A stretch of DNA of 64,000 nucleotides, taken from positions 17,233,664-17,297,663 of the forward strand of contig NC_057768.1 of the NCBI RefSeq assembly GCF_010389155.1. Direction: 5' to 3'. The notes under the pieces are model-generated. The model was not told where the DNA came from. It did no database searches and saw only the letters and a list, made by a program, of their open reading frames with translations. Of the stretch, positions 46,400 through 57,775 are shown piece after piece; within the stretch, counting starts at the first letter, position 1, and the number at the start of each line of letters is the position of its first letter. The DNA is from Erigeron canadensis (taxonomy: Eukaryota > Streptophyta > Magnoliopsida > Asterales > Asteraceae). The translations under genes were made by a program, and so were the position numbers.

Positions 46400-49316
46400 A
46401 GGTTTAGGTTTGCCGAATTCATCTCTAATGATTAATTCGGTCCAATATCCATCGCTCTATAATGGAGCCTTGGATGAAGATGGTGTCATAGACTGTTTCT
46501 TAGGTGAACTGAAACGAGCCTTAGGAGGAGAATTCCTTGGTGAATTAGTACCATATCTTGGTTGACTTTCGAATCAATCATAGATTTTAGACGAACTATT
46601 AATTCTAGAAGGGGGTGATCAGTTCTGTTGAGCCATCTTATTCCTAGGTGAATTACTCCTTTGAGGTGTACGGGAACAACTGGACTTCCACTACTAGTAG
46701 TAGTATTCTGTGAAGGTCCCTGTCGTTCTGGGGTCTTAGATCTATTGTTATGAGCAACAATGTCTGAGTCACTAGATGCTCTAATGGACATACCCTTATC
46801 TGGACATCTTCTTTTCCTATTAGGACAGCAACTGTATACATGACCTACTTCATAACAATAAAACATGATTTTTTCGCCCTTGCTTTCTTAGCTTTAACAT
46901 CAAACTCAGCTGAAGTTACGCCTAAACATTCCATAAGTTGAATTGTGGCTGACTCTTCTTTTGACAAAACAGTTGACTCATTATAATTTGAAAAATGTAC
47001 TTTCTTTTGAGAGTTTTTATGAGTCGAGTATGGAGTGAATCCACTTGATATAGATTCATCCTTATTCCATACTTTATCAATTTTTTCATGATCTATCTTT
47101 TTAAATTCAACTTCAGTAGATGCATAAACAGTATCACATCCCTTCATTGTAAAGCATTTAATATTCTTTTCATCGGGACAAGTTAAGCTCCCTTGACTAG
47201 ACCCTAGTGGAGCACTAGCATCATAAACTCCATTTTTAGGATCTACTTGTTTAACAAAAGAACTTCTAAGCTTATGTTTCTTGTTTAGCTCTTTTATCTT
47301 ATCAATCGACTCTTTAGAAGATTTAAGATCAACATTTTGGTTTTCTGAGACTGGTGGAGCAATTTCATCAACCTCTACCTTCTCAGAAAGTTGTGTTAGA
47401 GACTCTGTATAATTATCATTAAAAGGACCTCTAACTTCTTTATAATCCAAATCCAAACCACCTTTATCTTTTGAATCCTGTGGTATAGCTGTTTGCAACT
47501 GTATTGATCTTATTAATTCAGATCCTCTAATTTGTTCCAGTCTTGTATTAAGCTTAACTACTTCAATTTTTGCATCAACTAATTCATTCTCCTTTTTAGA
47601 AAGGTCTTCAATTAGTTGAGCATATTGTTCATTTCCTACCTTTTCCATTAGAACTGACTCTCTTAATTTTTCTTTTAAAACTAGAATATCCTTATCTGAT
47701 GCACAAATTTTATCATGATAAAGACTTTCTTGTTTAACAAGGCCAGAATTTTTAGCAAACAAAGAGTCATTTTCTTTCTTAAAGGCAGAATTTTGACTAG
47801 TTAAGTTAATGACTGATTTATTCAGAATGAACACCTCAAGTTTCAAATCTGACACCATTTTACAAACATCAACGATTGAAAATAACGAACATGATACCTT
47901 TTGATCTGCAGCCTTGCAATCTGCCATGTATGCAACATAATCTTCAGTTGTCATACCTTCAGATATCACAAAATTCTTCATTTGATCTTCAATGCTCTTA
48001 TTAGACATGTCATCAACTGGCTTAGTTAACTCCATCTTTTCTTTAGATGTCTTAACAGCAGTCACAACTTCACTCTCAGATCTCACAGTCTCAACAACTT
48101 TTCGAACATTTTGTACAACAATTGCCTTTGACTCCATAAAATGAGGAGTACTTGCTTGTTGTGGAGAATCAGGTAACGTTATCATGGCTTGAGTTTTCTG
48201 ACTATTTGAAGGAGTAATACCGCCTTGATCGTAGTTTTGTCTACCAGCAATGGTATTATCAAATCTCGTAGGTCGTTGACACTCTCTAGCAAAATGACCA
48301 AATCCATCGCAATTATAACACTTCACCTTGGATTTGTCAAAACCTTTAGTGCCATTTCCTAAAAATCTCACTGTTCTCTGAGTGAGTCTCCTAACCTTAA
48401 TGGCAAGCATAGCTAGCTGCCATTGTAGATCTATTTCTTCCAAATCATCAGGATCTATTTGATTGTAGTCCTCACTAATCAATGCAGGATCAGTAACCTT
48501 TCCTCCAATGAATGCTTCATGAGTAGTACAAAAAGCTGAGTAAACACTCATTCTACCTTCTACAGAACTCATACTCATTGGCGTAGAATGGAAGGATTGT
48601 GCACTGTGCTTGACATTCGAATTTGTATCATCATAAGCAACATATCCAGCAAGACCTTCTGCATCTACTATTGGTGTAGCTTTAGCACCACTTAGAAATG
48701 CATTATTCCCTAAGCTAGTACTTCCAAAATGAACAGAATTGGCATGATATAGAGACGGATCTTAAGAAAAATCTGAGTGAGTATCCTTAATTCTTCTCTT
48801 CATATCTCTGTTCTTAAGTTTGGATACTACCATCTCAAAATCTCAAGAACTATATTCCTTATCATCTTGTAGATGATGGACATAATCTGTCCATGATTTA
48901 GGTAGTGAGTCCAGAAACTTATCAACTAACTCAGTCTGAGGATAGACAACCTCAAAATATGACAACTCAGTGGTCAAATGCCTGAATCGAGTAATAATCT
49001 CATCAAGAGATTCTCCTTTCAGTCCATTGAAGGCTTCATATTGGTGTTTCAGAAGTTTGATACAATTTTTCTTCAAAGTTGCATCACCCTCACAATATCT
49101 TTTGTGGGCGTTCCATAAGTCCTTGAGTTATCACAACCCACATATCAATATCAGTTAGACGAATGTAATCTTCAAATCGTCTTTTCCACATCCAATAGTT
49201 CTCATACGGAACAGCTTTGGAGGTGTGTTCCCATGACTAACTTCATGATCATACATGATCATCTGACTGATAAGTAAGGCATTTGGAGAGTTTGCAGCAG
49301 CTAGTATGGTAGTCAT
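46400..49316 (-). pseudogene. gag: Element E gag with two separated zinc knuckles
   Basis: The start MTTILAAANSPNALLISQM lies at 49316. The capsid-like part (CIKLLKHQYEAFNGLKGESLDEIITRF) has an internal deletion of about 55 codons relative to element F. Zinc knuckle 1, CYNCDGFGHFAREC, lies at 48279-48320. A coiled-coil region of about 470 codons follows (open 48578-46845). Zinc knuckle 2, CFYCYEVGHVYSCC, lies at 46825-46865 across a one-base deletion in a T-run. A basic/serine-rich tail follows, ending KVWVPFRN just before the protease. Confidence 0.85.
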
Positions 49317-49319
49317 TTC

Positions 49320-49650
49320 GAATCTTTTAATATTAAATCAGACAAAATAACAAGTAGTTCATGCGGCACAAAGTCACACGAGGTCACACTAAGTGCACGT
49401 GACACGAAGTGAAACCTAAAGGACACTTATCACGAACTTAAGCACGAAGAGCAGTTCGTGCAGACGTGGCACGAGGATGACACGAAGTCAACTGATATGA
49501 CTTATGCACGAAGACGAAGATCACCTCGTGCTGACGTAAGCACGAGGTCGCACGAAGTACGAATTAAAACTTCAAGAAAACACGAATTTCGAATCGTTTT
49601 TGCAATTAATAGCAAATCAAACAGTCTTACACCTTCTAGCAATCAACCTT
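49320..49650 (-). repeat. Element E leader: dense CACGAAG/CTTCGTG boxes
   Basis: Between primer site and gag the sequence is packed with CACGAAG, CACGAGG and CACGTG motifs in both orientations, about 15 in 250 bp (49370-49570), including TGCTGACGTAAGCA at 49531-49544. The same array is in element F at 55440-55720. Confidence 0.75.
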
Positions 49651-49653
49651 AGG

Positions 49654-49665
49654 GCTCTGATACCA
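49654..49665 (-). other. Primer-binding site, element E (tRNA-iMet)
   Basis: Minus-strand TGGTATCAGAGC, two bases inside the 5' LTR end. Confidence 0.9.
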
Positions 49666-49667
49666 CT

Positions 49668-50192
49668 TGTAGTAGTAATTCCTGTAGGAGAACACACGAA
49701 CAACAAATCAACTTAATTTGTAAATTCGTCAAAAGTTCATTACTAATTTTCGTGAATTAGTGTTGTATTTATACTAATAGGGTTTTGGTTCGTGTGGGCT
49801 TAGGCCTTAATTGAAGTCCATAAGCCTAATTAACAAAAGACCAATCGGCCTCGTGGTGATGTTAGCACGAGGGCAATCCTTCATGCTGATGACGTCAGCA
49901 CGAGGGTCGTCCCTTTGGTTTTTATTTTACTTTGTTTGACCTGTACATAACATCCAACCATCGTTTAAGTGTTCTACGACACTTATAAACCTTGGTTCTA
50001 TGTTCTTGTACCTGCAAAACAATATATAACACACAAACACAAAACAAAACATAAACAGATATAATATTGAAGTTCAAACGTAATCATTAAATACCAACAA
50101 AAGTTCTTATTTAAATGATTAGAAACATAGTTCTTAAAACATAAACGATAATCAAATATATGTTGCTATTGTCATACAAATCTGCATCTACA
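49668..50192 (-). repeat. Element E 5' LTR (128-bp deletion)
   Basis: 525 bp, matching 22231-22883 except for the loss of about 128 bp at the U5 end. The ends are still TGTAGATG...TACTACA and the primer site is in register. TATA box at 49766-49773 (minus). AAATA (50193-50197) follows. Confidence 0.92.
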
Positions 50193-51420
50193 AAATACTC
50201 AGTCTCTTTACTCTGTCCCTGAACTTCATAGGAATCTGTACACTTTGATGTCTGATATAAATGAAGTCCAGATTCCACAACGAATGTTGCTGGCATTCGC
50301 AAAACCTGATGCACCAGTACAAGGTGAGTTAGAAAGACAACTGGGCAGGCCTCAAAATAGTGAGGGACCTACCAGTTCGTTTGCTGGTACTTTGCAAGTT
50401 GTCGAACTTTGGCAATAGTCTGCCCCCACTAGCTCCAGCTTGTCAGTTCCTCCGCTCGTTTATCCTAAGAGATCTCCCAACAGCTGTTCAGGTGTTTCCA
50501 AAGGCAAAACGTACAACAAAAAAAGCCACTTAGGAAGCAGTCAGAACTTGCCACTGACGATAGTACCCATGCCAGCCCTTCAGTTGCTTCCCAACAAGCA
50601 ACTGGAGAAAGTCAAAGGGATAAACTGCAAGCAACCACCCTCCAAACATCTCTAGGTGAGGGTGGTGAAGGTGATATTGGGTCAAGCTAACCCAACTTAG
50701 AGTCCGTGTCAGCACAAAACTGGTAGAGCCAAATTTTTTACACTCTGATTGCACGAACTGACGAAGTTTCTGGCCAGTCACAGCCAGAGATCAATGTTCC
50801 AGACTCTATGGCCCATGATATTATGACTGAGGATTGAGCAGTTATAGTTGAGGCACCAGTGACCTCTTCCAGGAAGAAGATGCTTTGGCAATGGATCCCT
50901 CAACTGATGAAACCATCCAGGTAACTGGAACTGGTCATCAGGAGTCTGAGCTTGATGTTCAGCCATCCCTAACATTTATGGATCTAGGCATAAATGAGGA
51001 TGAGTTCCAACTGTAGTTTTCGGATCCAGAAGGAACACAATCTGATCAGGAGATAGTTGATGCATCTGCACATGATCAACTCCCTTCATTTTCTGATCAA
51101 CCCCTAGAACCATCTGTTTCAGTTTCACCCAGTCTACAAACGTTTACTGAAATACCACCACATCCCTCCAGATCCCTCTTAAACTCTCTTTTTGTGCCTA
51201 GAAATAGGCACATCCTACCGCCACCGTTGGTCACACTTGAGCTTTCTCAGCATGATCGACAATTTGTTTTTCTTGAGCTTTCTTCTACAACCACTTATGT
51301 TTCTCTTCCTATAGCTGCTGAATTGACAACTGGGAAGCATCACTTACTTTGCCTCCACCAGTTGCATCAGTAACCTATCGTTCTGGTCCAGTGACACCTT
51401 CCTCTTCATCACTGGGCAAC
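50193..51420 (+). pseudogene. Element A third gene: middle part after element E
   Basis: The frame of the N-terminal domain continues in phase at once (TQSLYSVPELHRNLYTLMSD) for 75 codons to a TAG at 50416-50418. Then come proline/serine/glutamine-rich remnants in several frames, for example SVPPLVYPKRSP at 50440-50652 and an acidic serine-rich stretch at about 50997-51345. Such low-complexity linkers also follow the N-terminal domain in element E. Many stops. Confidence 0.7.
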
Positions 51421-53458
51421 CAGTTTGTGTCTTTCCAGGCCGATATCTTAAACCTTCTCACAAGGGTAAGGATATCCAAAAGACACTGGACAAAAATGCA
51501 AACTCTATCTCCAGATACCACAAGGATCATCTAACCAATATTAAAGTGGTTGATCTTGAGATTAACAAGTTTACTGACAATGAAGACTTGTTCTTTAAAA
51601 AGCTCAATGACTTGGTCACCAACTACAATTCATTAGCAACAACTTTGAAGGAAGCTTTTGACTTAACTTAAACTAAAGTCACAACTTCCATCACCAACCT
51701 GCTGACCAACACTGTTAAATCATCAGAGGTTGACCTGAAGGAACTGGAAAGACAGGTTAAAAGTCTTGTTGAAAAACCTGGTCTCAGTGTGACTGAGCTT
51801 GGGCAACAGTTGGCCATTTCAGTTGGTCAGAAGATTGAGGATACCTTGGCTGCCAGAGAACAATAATTGATTGAAAATGTGATGTTTAAGATCAGCAAGA
51901 TTGCTTCTCCCCAGGTTGATCTGACCCCAATTAAATCTGAGATCAATCAGTTGAGGGGCAGTCTTGATACATTAGCAACCAAGGTATCTGAGCACATCAC
52001 TTCTATTGAAAACCTGACAACTGAAGTTGGAAAGGACAAAGAGAAGGAGGTGGTGAAGGAATTCGTAGCAACTGGGCTCTCTCCAGATGATCTTGTAATT
52101 CGTAAAGCTAATCAGACTAGTGAAGACCAAACAACTGGAAACGTCTTGACTTAGTCTCAGGAAATCAATCATTTGTGGGGGACAGTTCGTATGATCTGCA
52201 CAGTCTTCAAGTAGTGCATGGACATGCAATCATGGCAGCCTCTAGTCACATCGATTTTGAAGCAATAAGGCAAGGACTGGATGCTGCCAAGGGGGAAAGA
52301 TCTGTCCGTGCACCTTGCACTGTTGTTGAAGCTCCAAGTTCAGGAAAAGAACTTGTGGTTGCTGGTGCTAGTACTGATGCTAGCCAGTAGGAAAGTGGGG
52401 TTATGATTGCTGCCAGTATTAAAGCTGGTGAGCCAAGGATTGAAGAGTTTGAGGATCTGGTTGATAGGGGAATGTTGATAAGGGCAAGGAACTTGCAATT
52501 GAGAAATCTGCCCAGCCGACCACTGATATGCCATTATTTGAAACTGGCAACGTTGATGAGCTTCCTCTAGTGACAGAGAGTGATAGTAAAAGACTGGTAA
52601 GAATTGGGGATGCAATTAAAGAAAGAAAGAAACAGATGAAAATAAATCAAGCTGAATCGAGAAGAAAATTACTCCCCAGATTGCTTGATGCCAGTGACTC
52701 CCTTCTCTTGGGTATGTCAATTGGGGATTACAAAAAGTTCAGAAATGATGCAAGGATAGTTGATGCACTGAAAGAATTGTTGGAAGTTGAACTTGACAAG
52801 CGTTATCTTGATGATGAAGCTGAATACAATGCCAGAAACTTAAACATATCAGTGGAAAAGGCCAAAGAAAGTAGAATCAGTGGGATTTAAAGAAGGATTG
52901 AGTAGGTTAAAAAGGTTTTCAAGCAAGTGTTGAGCCTACCCAAGTCCAAAAGAAAATCAAAGCCAAAATCTTCCAAGGGATGCAAACCTGAGAACTTTGT
53001 TGGAACCCAATAAGCCTACATCTGAATATATCCGAGCTGCTGTGCAAAAACTGAGTACTAGCCAGATTAAACTGGCAAATGAATCTGAAGCTCGAACATA
53101 CTTGTCTGCAGTGCTACAACGGAGATATAATCCAGGCAAGATCACTGAAGTTAAAGTTTCGATCAAGCCAGGAGCAAAGCTCTTTGTGGTTACAATTCAA
53201 TACTTCAATGGACTCATGCTCTCAACTGAGAATCCTGATGTTCATCAGTATGGGTATTCAGAGTGTGTGGAGATGCTGAATCTGTTGGAAGCACGACAAC
53301 AAAAGAATAAGGTTGAAAGAGGTTGGATTCATGTGCTTCAAAACCTGATCAAGTTCAAAGAGAGCATTAAAGAAAGATTGAACTTCGATCCTGAAGACAA
53401 GCAACCCATTTCCTCAGTTGCCAAAAGAAGGAAAACTGGCGAAGGGCCATCTGTTTAA
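51421..53458 (+). pseudogene. Element A third gene: coiled-coil and C-terminal part
   Basis: From 51421 to 52154 the text is a long heptad-rich coiled coil (QADILNLLTRV..., LKELERQVKSLVEK, IKSEINQLRGSLDTLATKV), with a frame change near 51460 and stops near 51668 and 51865. Further segments lie at 52175-52390 and 52528-52890 (basic, helical: AIKERKKQMKINQAESRRKL). The C terminus, 52997-53458, runs LFVVTIQYFNGLMLSTENP and ends RRKTGEGPSV. The whole gene would exceed 1,000 codons. No enzyme motif is seen. Confidence 0.7.
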
Positions 53459-53729
53459 AGTTTTCCCTTCTATCTATCTGCGTGTAATTTTATTTACAAT
53501 TCTTGTAACTTTTGGAAAATTGTTGTATATACAAGTTGCCAGATTGTAAGCCACAAGATAGATAACTAATAAAATCTACAAACATTTAAAACAAAACACA
53601 AGGCATTTGATCTATAAAAATGCCTTGGAAAATTAATAGGTTTTATCAAGCACTAGTTTTTCAAACTTATACATGTATAAAAACAAGTTTGAAAATACTT
53701 AGCAATATTTCAGGATAATTAGGGGAATT

Positions 53730-54651
53730 TGTTAGGTCCAGTTTCACTGAAAACTAGAGCCTCTCTAGTTGTAACTGGAGACCAGAAGAATTGTCCAGAA
53801 ATATCTGAAATCTAGTTGCAATGTACAGCTAACGCAACTGAAGACTTCATCCAGTTGAGATCTGATCAAACCTGAAGACATTCCAATTAAAGTCGAAGAC
53901 AACAAGTGGAAAATAGAGAATGACAATAGCAACGAAGCCTAGTTGACATTCTACTATACTCAGATAGAAACTGGAGAGCATTAGTTAAAAGCCTTTACAA
54001 CGCTTTACACTGATTACGAGGAAGACCTTTTTGCTTTATGCAACTTTATGTAGACAATATCATTTGTCTATGATTAAAGTGCAAAAGTGCATAAAGCAGG
54101 TTGGATAAAATAACATCTTGACTTACCTTATCAAGCAATTCAAAGGAATTCAACTTATTACCTTAAATGTTGCCAATCATATCTATACGACAAAGTTGGA
54201 ATCCTAATACCAACTTTGTCTATAAATAGAGGTCTTTGCACAACTAAGAAACCAATTTTGCATATTCATACATTGCAGTATTCTTGGTGACTTGTGCAAT
54301 ATTCTCTCAATCGCAAAAAGGAACATTTCACAACTTTAAGTGTTTCGATTGTTAAGAGAATTTCCAACTTTTAAATCAATTGTATTTTATAGGTTGTTAG
54401 GATATTTACGTTCATGTTATATCTTGGTTCCACAACAACCTTTTATTTGAATTAAAGTCAATAAATAAAATACACTTGAAAATTACATATTGTCTAACCA
54501 ATTTACTCACAAGTACTTTACATTATTGATTTGTATTTACTTATTTACTTTTGTCACCTTGATAAATAAACCTCCAGTAACCTGGTATACTGTTCACTGC
54601 AACTGGTTACGTCCAGATACAGTGAATGTATTGCAAACTTATCTCACCATT
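53730..54651 (+). repeat. Element A 3' LTR, interrupted by element F
   Basis: It starts TGTTAGGTCCAG after a weak purine tract (TTAGGGGAA, 53719-53727). It contains CTCCAGTTG-type boxes, a TATA box TATAAATAG at 54221-54229 and AATAAAATAC near 54463. It is cut at 54651 by the TG end of element F, with CCATT (54647-54651) as the expected target duplication. The far end lies beyond the window and the 5' partner is missing. Confidence 0.75.
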
Positions 54652-55345
54652 TGTAGATGCAGATTCGTTGTGACAATCGCAACATAGATTTAATTATCGT
54701 TTATGTTTTAGGAACTATCTTTGTAATCATTTGAATAAGAACTTGTGTTGATATTTAATGATTACAGTTGAACTTCAATATTATATCTGTTTATGTTTTG
54801 TATTGTGTTTGTGTGTTATATACTGTTTTGCAGGTACAAGAACATAGGATCAAGGTTTATAAGTGTCGTAGAACACTTGAACGATGATTGGATGTTATAT
54901 ACGAGCCAAACGAAGCTAAACAAAGAGCCAAAGGGTCGTCCCTCGTGCTGACATCATCAGTATGAAGGAACAACCTCGTGCTGACATCAGCACGAGGCAA
55001 GTCGATTGGTTTATTGTTTTGGGCCTAATCTTCGATTAAGGCCTAAGCCCACACGATCCAATACATAACTAGTATAAATACAAGACCTAATCTACAGAAT
55101 TAGGTTAATCGTTGGAATCGTTTGGTAAATCTTAGAAGATATTCATGAAATTACGAATTAAGGTTAATTGTTCCTTCGTGTGATCTCCTACACGAACCAC
55201 AAGCCTTGTGCATCTCCTTGGGTTGGTTAATTGCTCATTAATTGACAGAAGGCAATAGCAATCTAGTTATCTCAAAAGGATTCCGCACTCTTGACATAAC
55301 GAATCACGTCTTATTACGATCCAAGTAACAATAGGGTACCTTACA
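54652..55345 (+). repeat. Element F 5' LTR
   Basis: 694 bp, TGTAGATGCAGATT...GGTACCTTACA. TATA box at 55073-55080. Degenerate TGACATCA boxes in CTCGTG context lie at about 54940-55000. It aligns with both LTRs of E. Confidence 0.92.
55073..55080 (+). promoter_or_regulatory. TATA box of element F 5' LTR
   Basis: AGTATAAATACAAG, at the same LTR position as in element E. Confidence 0.75.
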
Positions 55346-55347
55346 AG

Positions 55348-55359
55348 TGGTATCAGATC
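55348..55359 (+). other. Primer-binding site, element F
   Basis: TGGTATCAGATC, an iMet primer site with one change at the far end, two bases after the LTR. Confidence 0.85.
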
Positions 55360-55439
55360 CCTAAGGTTGATTACTAGAAGGTTTAAGATCATTTGATTGG
55401 GTATTGATTGCAAATTCGTTCAAAAATCATGTTATTTAC

Positions 55440-55720
55440 CATTTTCGTGATCTTCTTCGTGTCACTTCGTGCTTACGTCAGCACGAGGTGTACTTCGTGT
55501 TTGTGCTTACGTCATCCAGTGACTTCGTGTTCACTTCGTGCCATGTCTGCACGAACTGCTCTTCGTGCCACGCAACACGAACTACCCTTCGTGACTTAGG
55601 TCGTGACGCGTGTACTTCGTGCTTTACTTCGTGTGACGTGTACTTCGTGTAAGTCATACAGCTTCGTGCCACGTGACTTTGTTTGACTTCGTGCAACACG
55701 AACTAAGTGTTATTTTGTTT
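55440..55720 (+). repeat. Element F leader: CTTCGTG box array
   Basis: About 20 copies of TTCGTG or CACGAA occur in 280 bp, including TGCTTACGTCAGCA (55471-55484) and GCCACGTGAC. They lie in the RNA leader between primer site and gag ATG. Element E has the same array. Confidence 0.75.
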
Positions 55721-55743
55721 GATTTGATTTCAAAAGATTCGAA

Positions 55744-57775
55744 ATGACTACTATTCCAGCTGCTGCAAATTCACCAAATGCCCTACTTATTAGCCAGATG
55801 ATCATGCACAATCATGAGGTTGGTCGTGGAAACACACCTCCAAAGTTGTTCCGTATGGAAAACTATTGGATGTAGAAGAGACGTTTTGAAGACTACATTC
55901 GTCTTACTAACATGGACATGTGGCTTGTTATAACTCAAGGTTTTGATTAGCCTTCGTATCAGAAGAATGGAGTGATCAGTAGGTATACTTATGCTGATAT
56001 GCCAATTGAAGAACGAAAAAGGTATGCAATTGAGGGAAAGGCCTTGTCCACTCTTACTATGGCTTTACCTCAAGATAGTGTACACTTGTTCAAAAAATAC
56101 ACTACTTCAAAGGATTTATGGGACGCTCTTGAAAGATATTGTGAGGGCGATGTAACCTTGAAGAAGAATCGTATCAAACTTCTGAAGTGCCAGTATGAAG
56201 CTTTCAATGGACTGAAAGGAGAATCTCTTGACGAGATTATTATTCGATTCAGTCATTTGACTACTAAGTTGTCATATTTTGAGGTTGTATATCCTCAAAC
56301 TGAGCTAGTCGATAAGTTTTTGGACTCACTGCCTAAGACATGGACTGATTATGTTCATCAACTTCAAGATGATCAGGAATACAGTACATGGGACTTTGAA
56401 AAGGTAGTTTCCAAGCTGAAGAACAGAGACATGAAGAGAAGAATTAAAGATACTCACTCGGATTTTACTCAAGATCCATCATTGTATCATGCTAAGTATG
56501 TTCATTTAGCAAGTTCTAGCTCGGGGAACAATGCATTTCTAAGTGGTGCAGAAGCTACACCAATAGTAGATGCTGAAGGTATTGCTGGATATGTTGCTTA
56601 TGACAATGCACATACGAATGTCAAGAGCAATGTACAATCTTTTCACTCTATGCCAATGAGTATGAGTTCTGCAGAAGGTAGAATGAGTGTTTAGTCAGCC
56701 TTTTGTAATGCTCATGAAGCGTTTATCGGAGGAAAGATTACTGATCCTACAGTAATTGATGAGGATTACAATCAGATAGATCCTGATAATTTGGAAGAAA
56801 TGGATCTACAATGGCAGCTAGCTATGCTCACTATTAAGGTAAGAGGATTCACTCAGAGAACTGGGAGACCTATAGGTAATGGCACTAAAGGCTTTGACAA
56901 ATCCAAGGTGAAATGTTATAACTGCGATGGATTTGATCACTTTGCAAGAAAGTGTCAATGACCTAAGAGGATTGATAATACCGTTGCTGGTCGTCAAAAT
57001 TACAATCAAAGCGGTATTACTCCAAGTAATCAGAAAACTCAAGCAATGATTACATATCCTGCTACTCCACAACAGCCAGTTTTGTCACCATTTTCGGAGT
57101 CAAAGGCCGTTGTTGTTCAGAATCCGGATGGTACTTATCAATGGGATACACAATATGATGATACCTCGAATCATGCCTACATGGTAGAGTTATATGATGA
57201 GGTAGCCGCAACAATTGATTATGCTGTATACTCAAGTGAAGAAAGTGCATCTGAGATAGTTAAGCAAAATGTACGTAATGTTGCTGAGACTGTAAGATCT
57301 GAGAGTGAACCTATGACAGCAGTGAAAGCATCTGAAGAAAAGGAAGAGTCATTGAGTCCTGCTGATGACATTTCTATGAAGAGCATTGAAGAACAAATGA
57401 AGAACTTCGTGATACTTGAAGGTATGACAACTGAAGACTTTGTTGCATACATGGCAGATTGCAAGGCTGTAGATCATAAGGTATCTTGTTCTTTGTTTTC
57501 TATAGTTGACGTTTGTAAAATGGTGTCAGATTTGAAACTTGAGGTATTAAAATTAAATGAAAATTTAACTAGTTTATCTACTGAAAATGTTATTCTTAAG
57601 AAGGAAAGTAACGAGACTAAAGATTCTGATTTACTTCTACAAAGAGATCACCAACAAACGAAATTAGATTTTAATCCAGATGAAGTAGTATACTACACAT
57701 TGAACCGAATTGATCATTAGAGATGAATTCGGAAAACCTAAACCTCAAAAGGTTTGGGTTCCCTTCAGAAACTAA
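55744..57775 (+). pseudogene. gag: Element F gag, with stops and a C-terminal deletion
   Basis: The ATG at 55744 begins MTTIPAAANSPNALLISQM, the same start as element E. One frame runs to 57720 with internal stops at 55873, 55948, 56692 (all TAG) and 56959 (TGA). The capsid-like part includes LWDALERYCEGDVTLKKNRIKLLKC. Zinc knuckle CYNCDGFDHFARKC lies at 56914-56955. The coiled-coil region is cut short and the second zinc knuckle of element E is missing. The conserved end KVWVPFRN, in a shifted frame, stops at 57773-57775 and overlaps the pol frame. Confidence 0.85.

Larger units (their letters stand above)
22231..50192 (-). mobile_element. Element E: minus-strand Ty1/copia with third gene; hosts element C and a solo LTR
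   Basis: E spans 28.0 kb, or about 14.4 kb after subtracting element C and the solo LTR. Read on the minus strand: 5' LTR (50192-49668), iMet primer site, leader with CACGAAG boxes, gag, pol, spacer, TATA box, a roughly 1,150-codon third gene with an intron, purine tract, 3' LTR (22883-22231). AAATA duplications flank it. By hand count the LTRs differ at about 21 of 515 aligned positions, plus a 128-bp deletion in the 5' LTR. Element F is a second copy of this family and shows the empty sites of both insertions. RT has lost its catalytic centre. Confidence 0.93.
5013..54651 (+). mobile_element. Element A: old, 5'-truncated Ty1/copia (Sirevirus-like), split by B and E
   Basis: The three pieces 5013-6577, 18305-22230 and 50193-54651 form one plus-strand copia element of about 9.9 kb once the insertions are removed. 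Order: gag C-terminal remnant, protease, integrase, RT, RNase H, spacer, third gene, 3' LTR. Frame and domain order run on across both insertion points, and each point is bracketed by a 5-bp duplication (GATAG for B, AAATA for E). The 5' LTR, primer site and most of gag are absent. The 3' LTR is itself interrupted at 54651 by element F. A carries many stops, indels and a damaged protease motif, and must be older than B, E and F. Confidence 0.85.
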
